Assembly (NCBI GenBank): GCA_021106655.1
Contig: JAIOTT010000070.1
Span: 1-5,973 of the forward strand
DNA: 5,973 nucleotides
Direction: 5' to 3'
Source: Bacteroidales bacterium
GTDB taxonomy: Bacteria > Bacteroidota > Bacteroidia > Bacteroidales > SMBSF77
A program made the position numbers and the translations under genes. Positions 5,743 through 5,973 of this stretch are shown one piece after another (position 1 is the stretch's first letter; every line of letters begins with the position of its first letter). The notes below the pieces were generated by a model that was given only the letters and a program-made list of their open reading frames with translations, did not search any database and had not been told where the DNA came from.

Positions 5743-5856
5743 GGGGCATTAGCTCAGTTGGTGCCGAAAAACCAGAAATCTGCGTTTTATAAGTTTTTCG
5801 AGCATCCACGTAAATCAAACAAAATCGGAGATTTTGTGATTTACGGGACTAGAGCG
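5743..5856 (+). other. tRNA-Ala-like 5' half interrupted by a structured insert, copy 1
   Basis: Bases 5743-5761 read as the start of a tRNA-Ala: acceptor strand GGGGCAT, TA, D-stem GCTC and loop AGTTGG. The continuation CTA plus the matching D-stem strand GAGC and G26 appears only at 5849-5856. Between them lies an insert of about 87 bases (5762-5848). The insert folds into two hairpins. Hairpin I (5760-5807) pairs CGAAAAAC with GTTTTTCG and extends through TGC/GCA and GG/CC. Hairpin II (5809-5845) pairs CGTAAATCA with TGATTTACG and CAAAATC with GATTTTG around GGA. With the D-stem they would form a three-way junction. No anticodon arm, T arm or 3' acceptor strand follows, so this is not a working tRNA gene. 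A pseudogene, an integration scar or a tRNA-mimicking RNA are all possible. Confidence 0.65.
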
Positions 5857-5885
5857 TTAATTATTTAGTTCTTTAAAAATATTTC

Positions 5886-5973
5886 GGGGCGTTAGCTCAG
5901 TTGGTGCCGAAAAACCAGAAATCTGCGTTTTCATAAGTTTTTCGAGCATCCTCGTAAATTTAACAAAATCGGA
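5886..5973 (+). other. tRNA-like interrupted element, copy 2 (cut by the window edge)
   Basis: This is a near-identical second copy, 143 bases after the first. It differs from copy 1 by GGGGCGT in the acceptor strand, one inserted C in the hairpin I loop, and CGTAAATTT instead of CGTAAATCA in the left arm of hairpin II. The right arm and the D-stem closure are beyond the window. The 29-base AT-rich spacer 5857-5885 between the copies has no tRNA features. Confidence 0.65.

Noticed and set aside
5743..5880. A functional tRNA gene
   Set aside because: Only the acceptor 5' strand and D-arm are present. The sequence after G26 is AT-rich and cannot form anticodon or T arms, and there is no CCA-side acceptor strand.
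5743..5973. CRISPR array or integron attC cassettes
   Set aside because: The repeats are about 88 bases or more with a 29-base AT-rich spacer and only two copies are visible, which is not CRISPR geometry. No integrase and no attC core-site signature is seen.

Overview
The window looks like a low-GC chromosomal segment of a member of the Bacteroidota. This is an inference from several signs together: AT-rich gene starts without Shine-Dalgarno sequences, perfect TAnnTTTG promoter boxes, an ECF sigma operon facing a small membrane protein of the DUF6249 type, and intergenic spaces filled with short-period repeats. No rRNA, CRISPR array or complete tRNA is present.

Layout. Bases 1-125 are the 3' end of a group II intron (domains V and VI), whose body lies off the left edge. 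A dispersed ACCACAAAG-type repeat follows. Three plus-strand genes come next: an iron-dependent alcohol dehydrogenase of the YqhD/BDH type (284-1423), a GNAT acetyltransferase (1477-1998) and an AI-2E family membrane protein (2056-3186). A repeat with a strong hairpin (3221-3255) separates them from a minus-strand operon: an ECF sigma factor (4332-3751) followed by a two-span membrane protein (3723-3286) that is the candidate anti-sigma or partner. Facing it is a 113-residue three-span DUF6249-like protein (4551-4892). An inverted array of 7-bp repeats lies between this gene and a convergent RNA 2',3'-cyclic phosphodiesterase gene, thpR (5619-5050). The right end (5743-5973) holds two tandem copies, 143 bp apart, of a tRNA-Ala-like 5' half interrupted in its D-loop by a structured insert.

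How the parts may work together. The strongest regulatory signal is a matching pair of promoters, TGTAAC-N16-CGTC, one ahead of the sigma factor on the minus strand and one ahead of the DUF6249-like gene on the plus strand. This suggests an autoregulated, membrane-linked ECF module of three genes: sigma factor, membrane partner and membrane target. The dehydrogenase, acetyltransferase, AI-2E protein and ThpR look like unlinked housekeeping or stress-type genes.

Most unusual elements. The first is the tandem tRNA-like/hairpin repeat at the right edge. The second is an exactly five-unit 9-bp repeat placed directly before the start codons of two unrelated genes (GNAT and thpR), on the coding strand in both cases.
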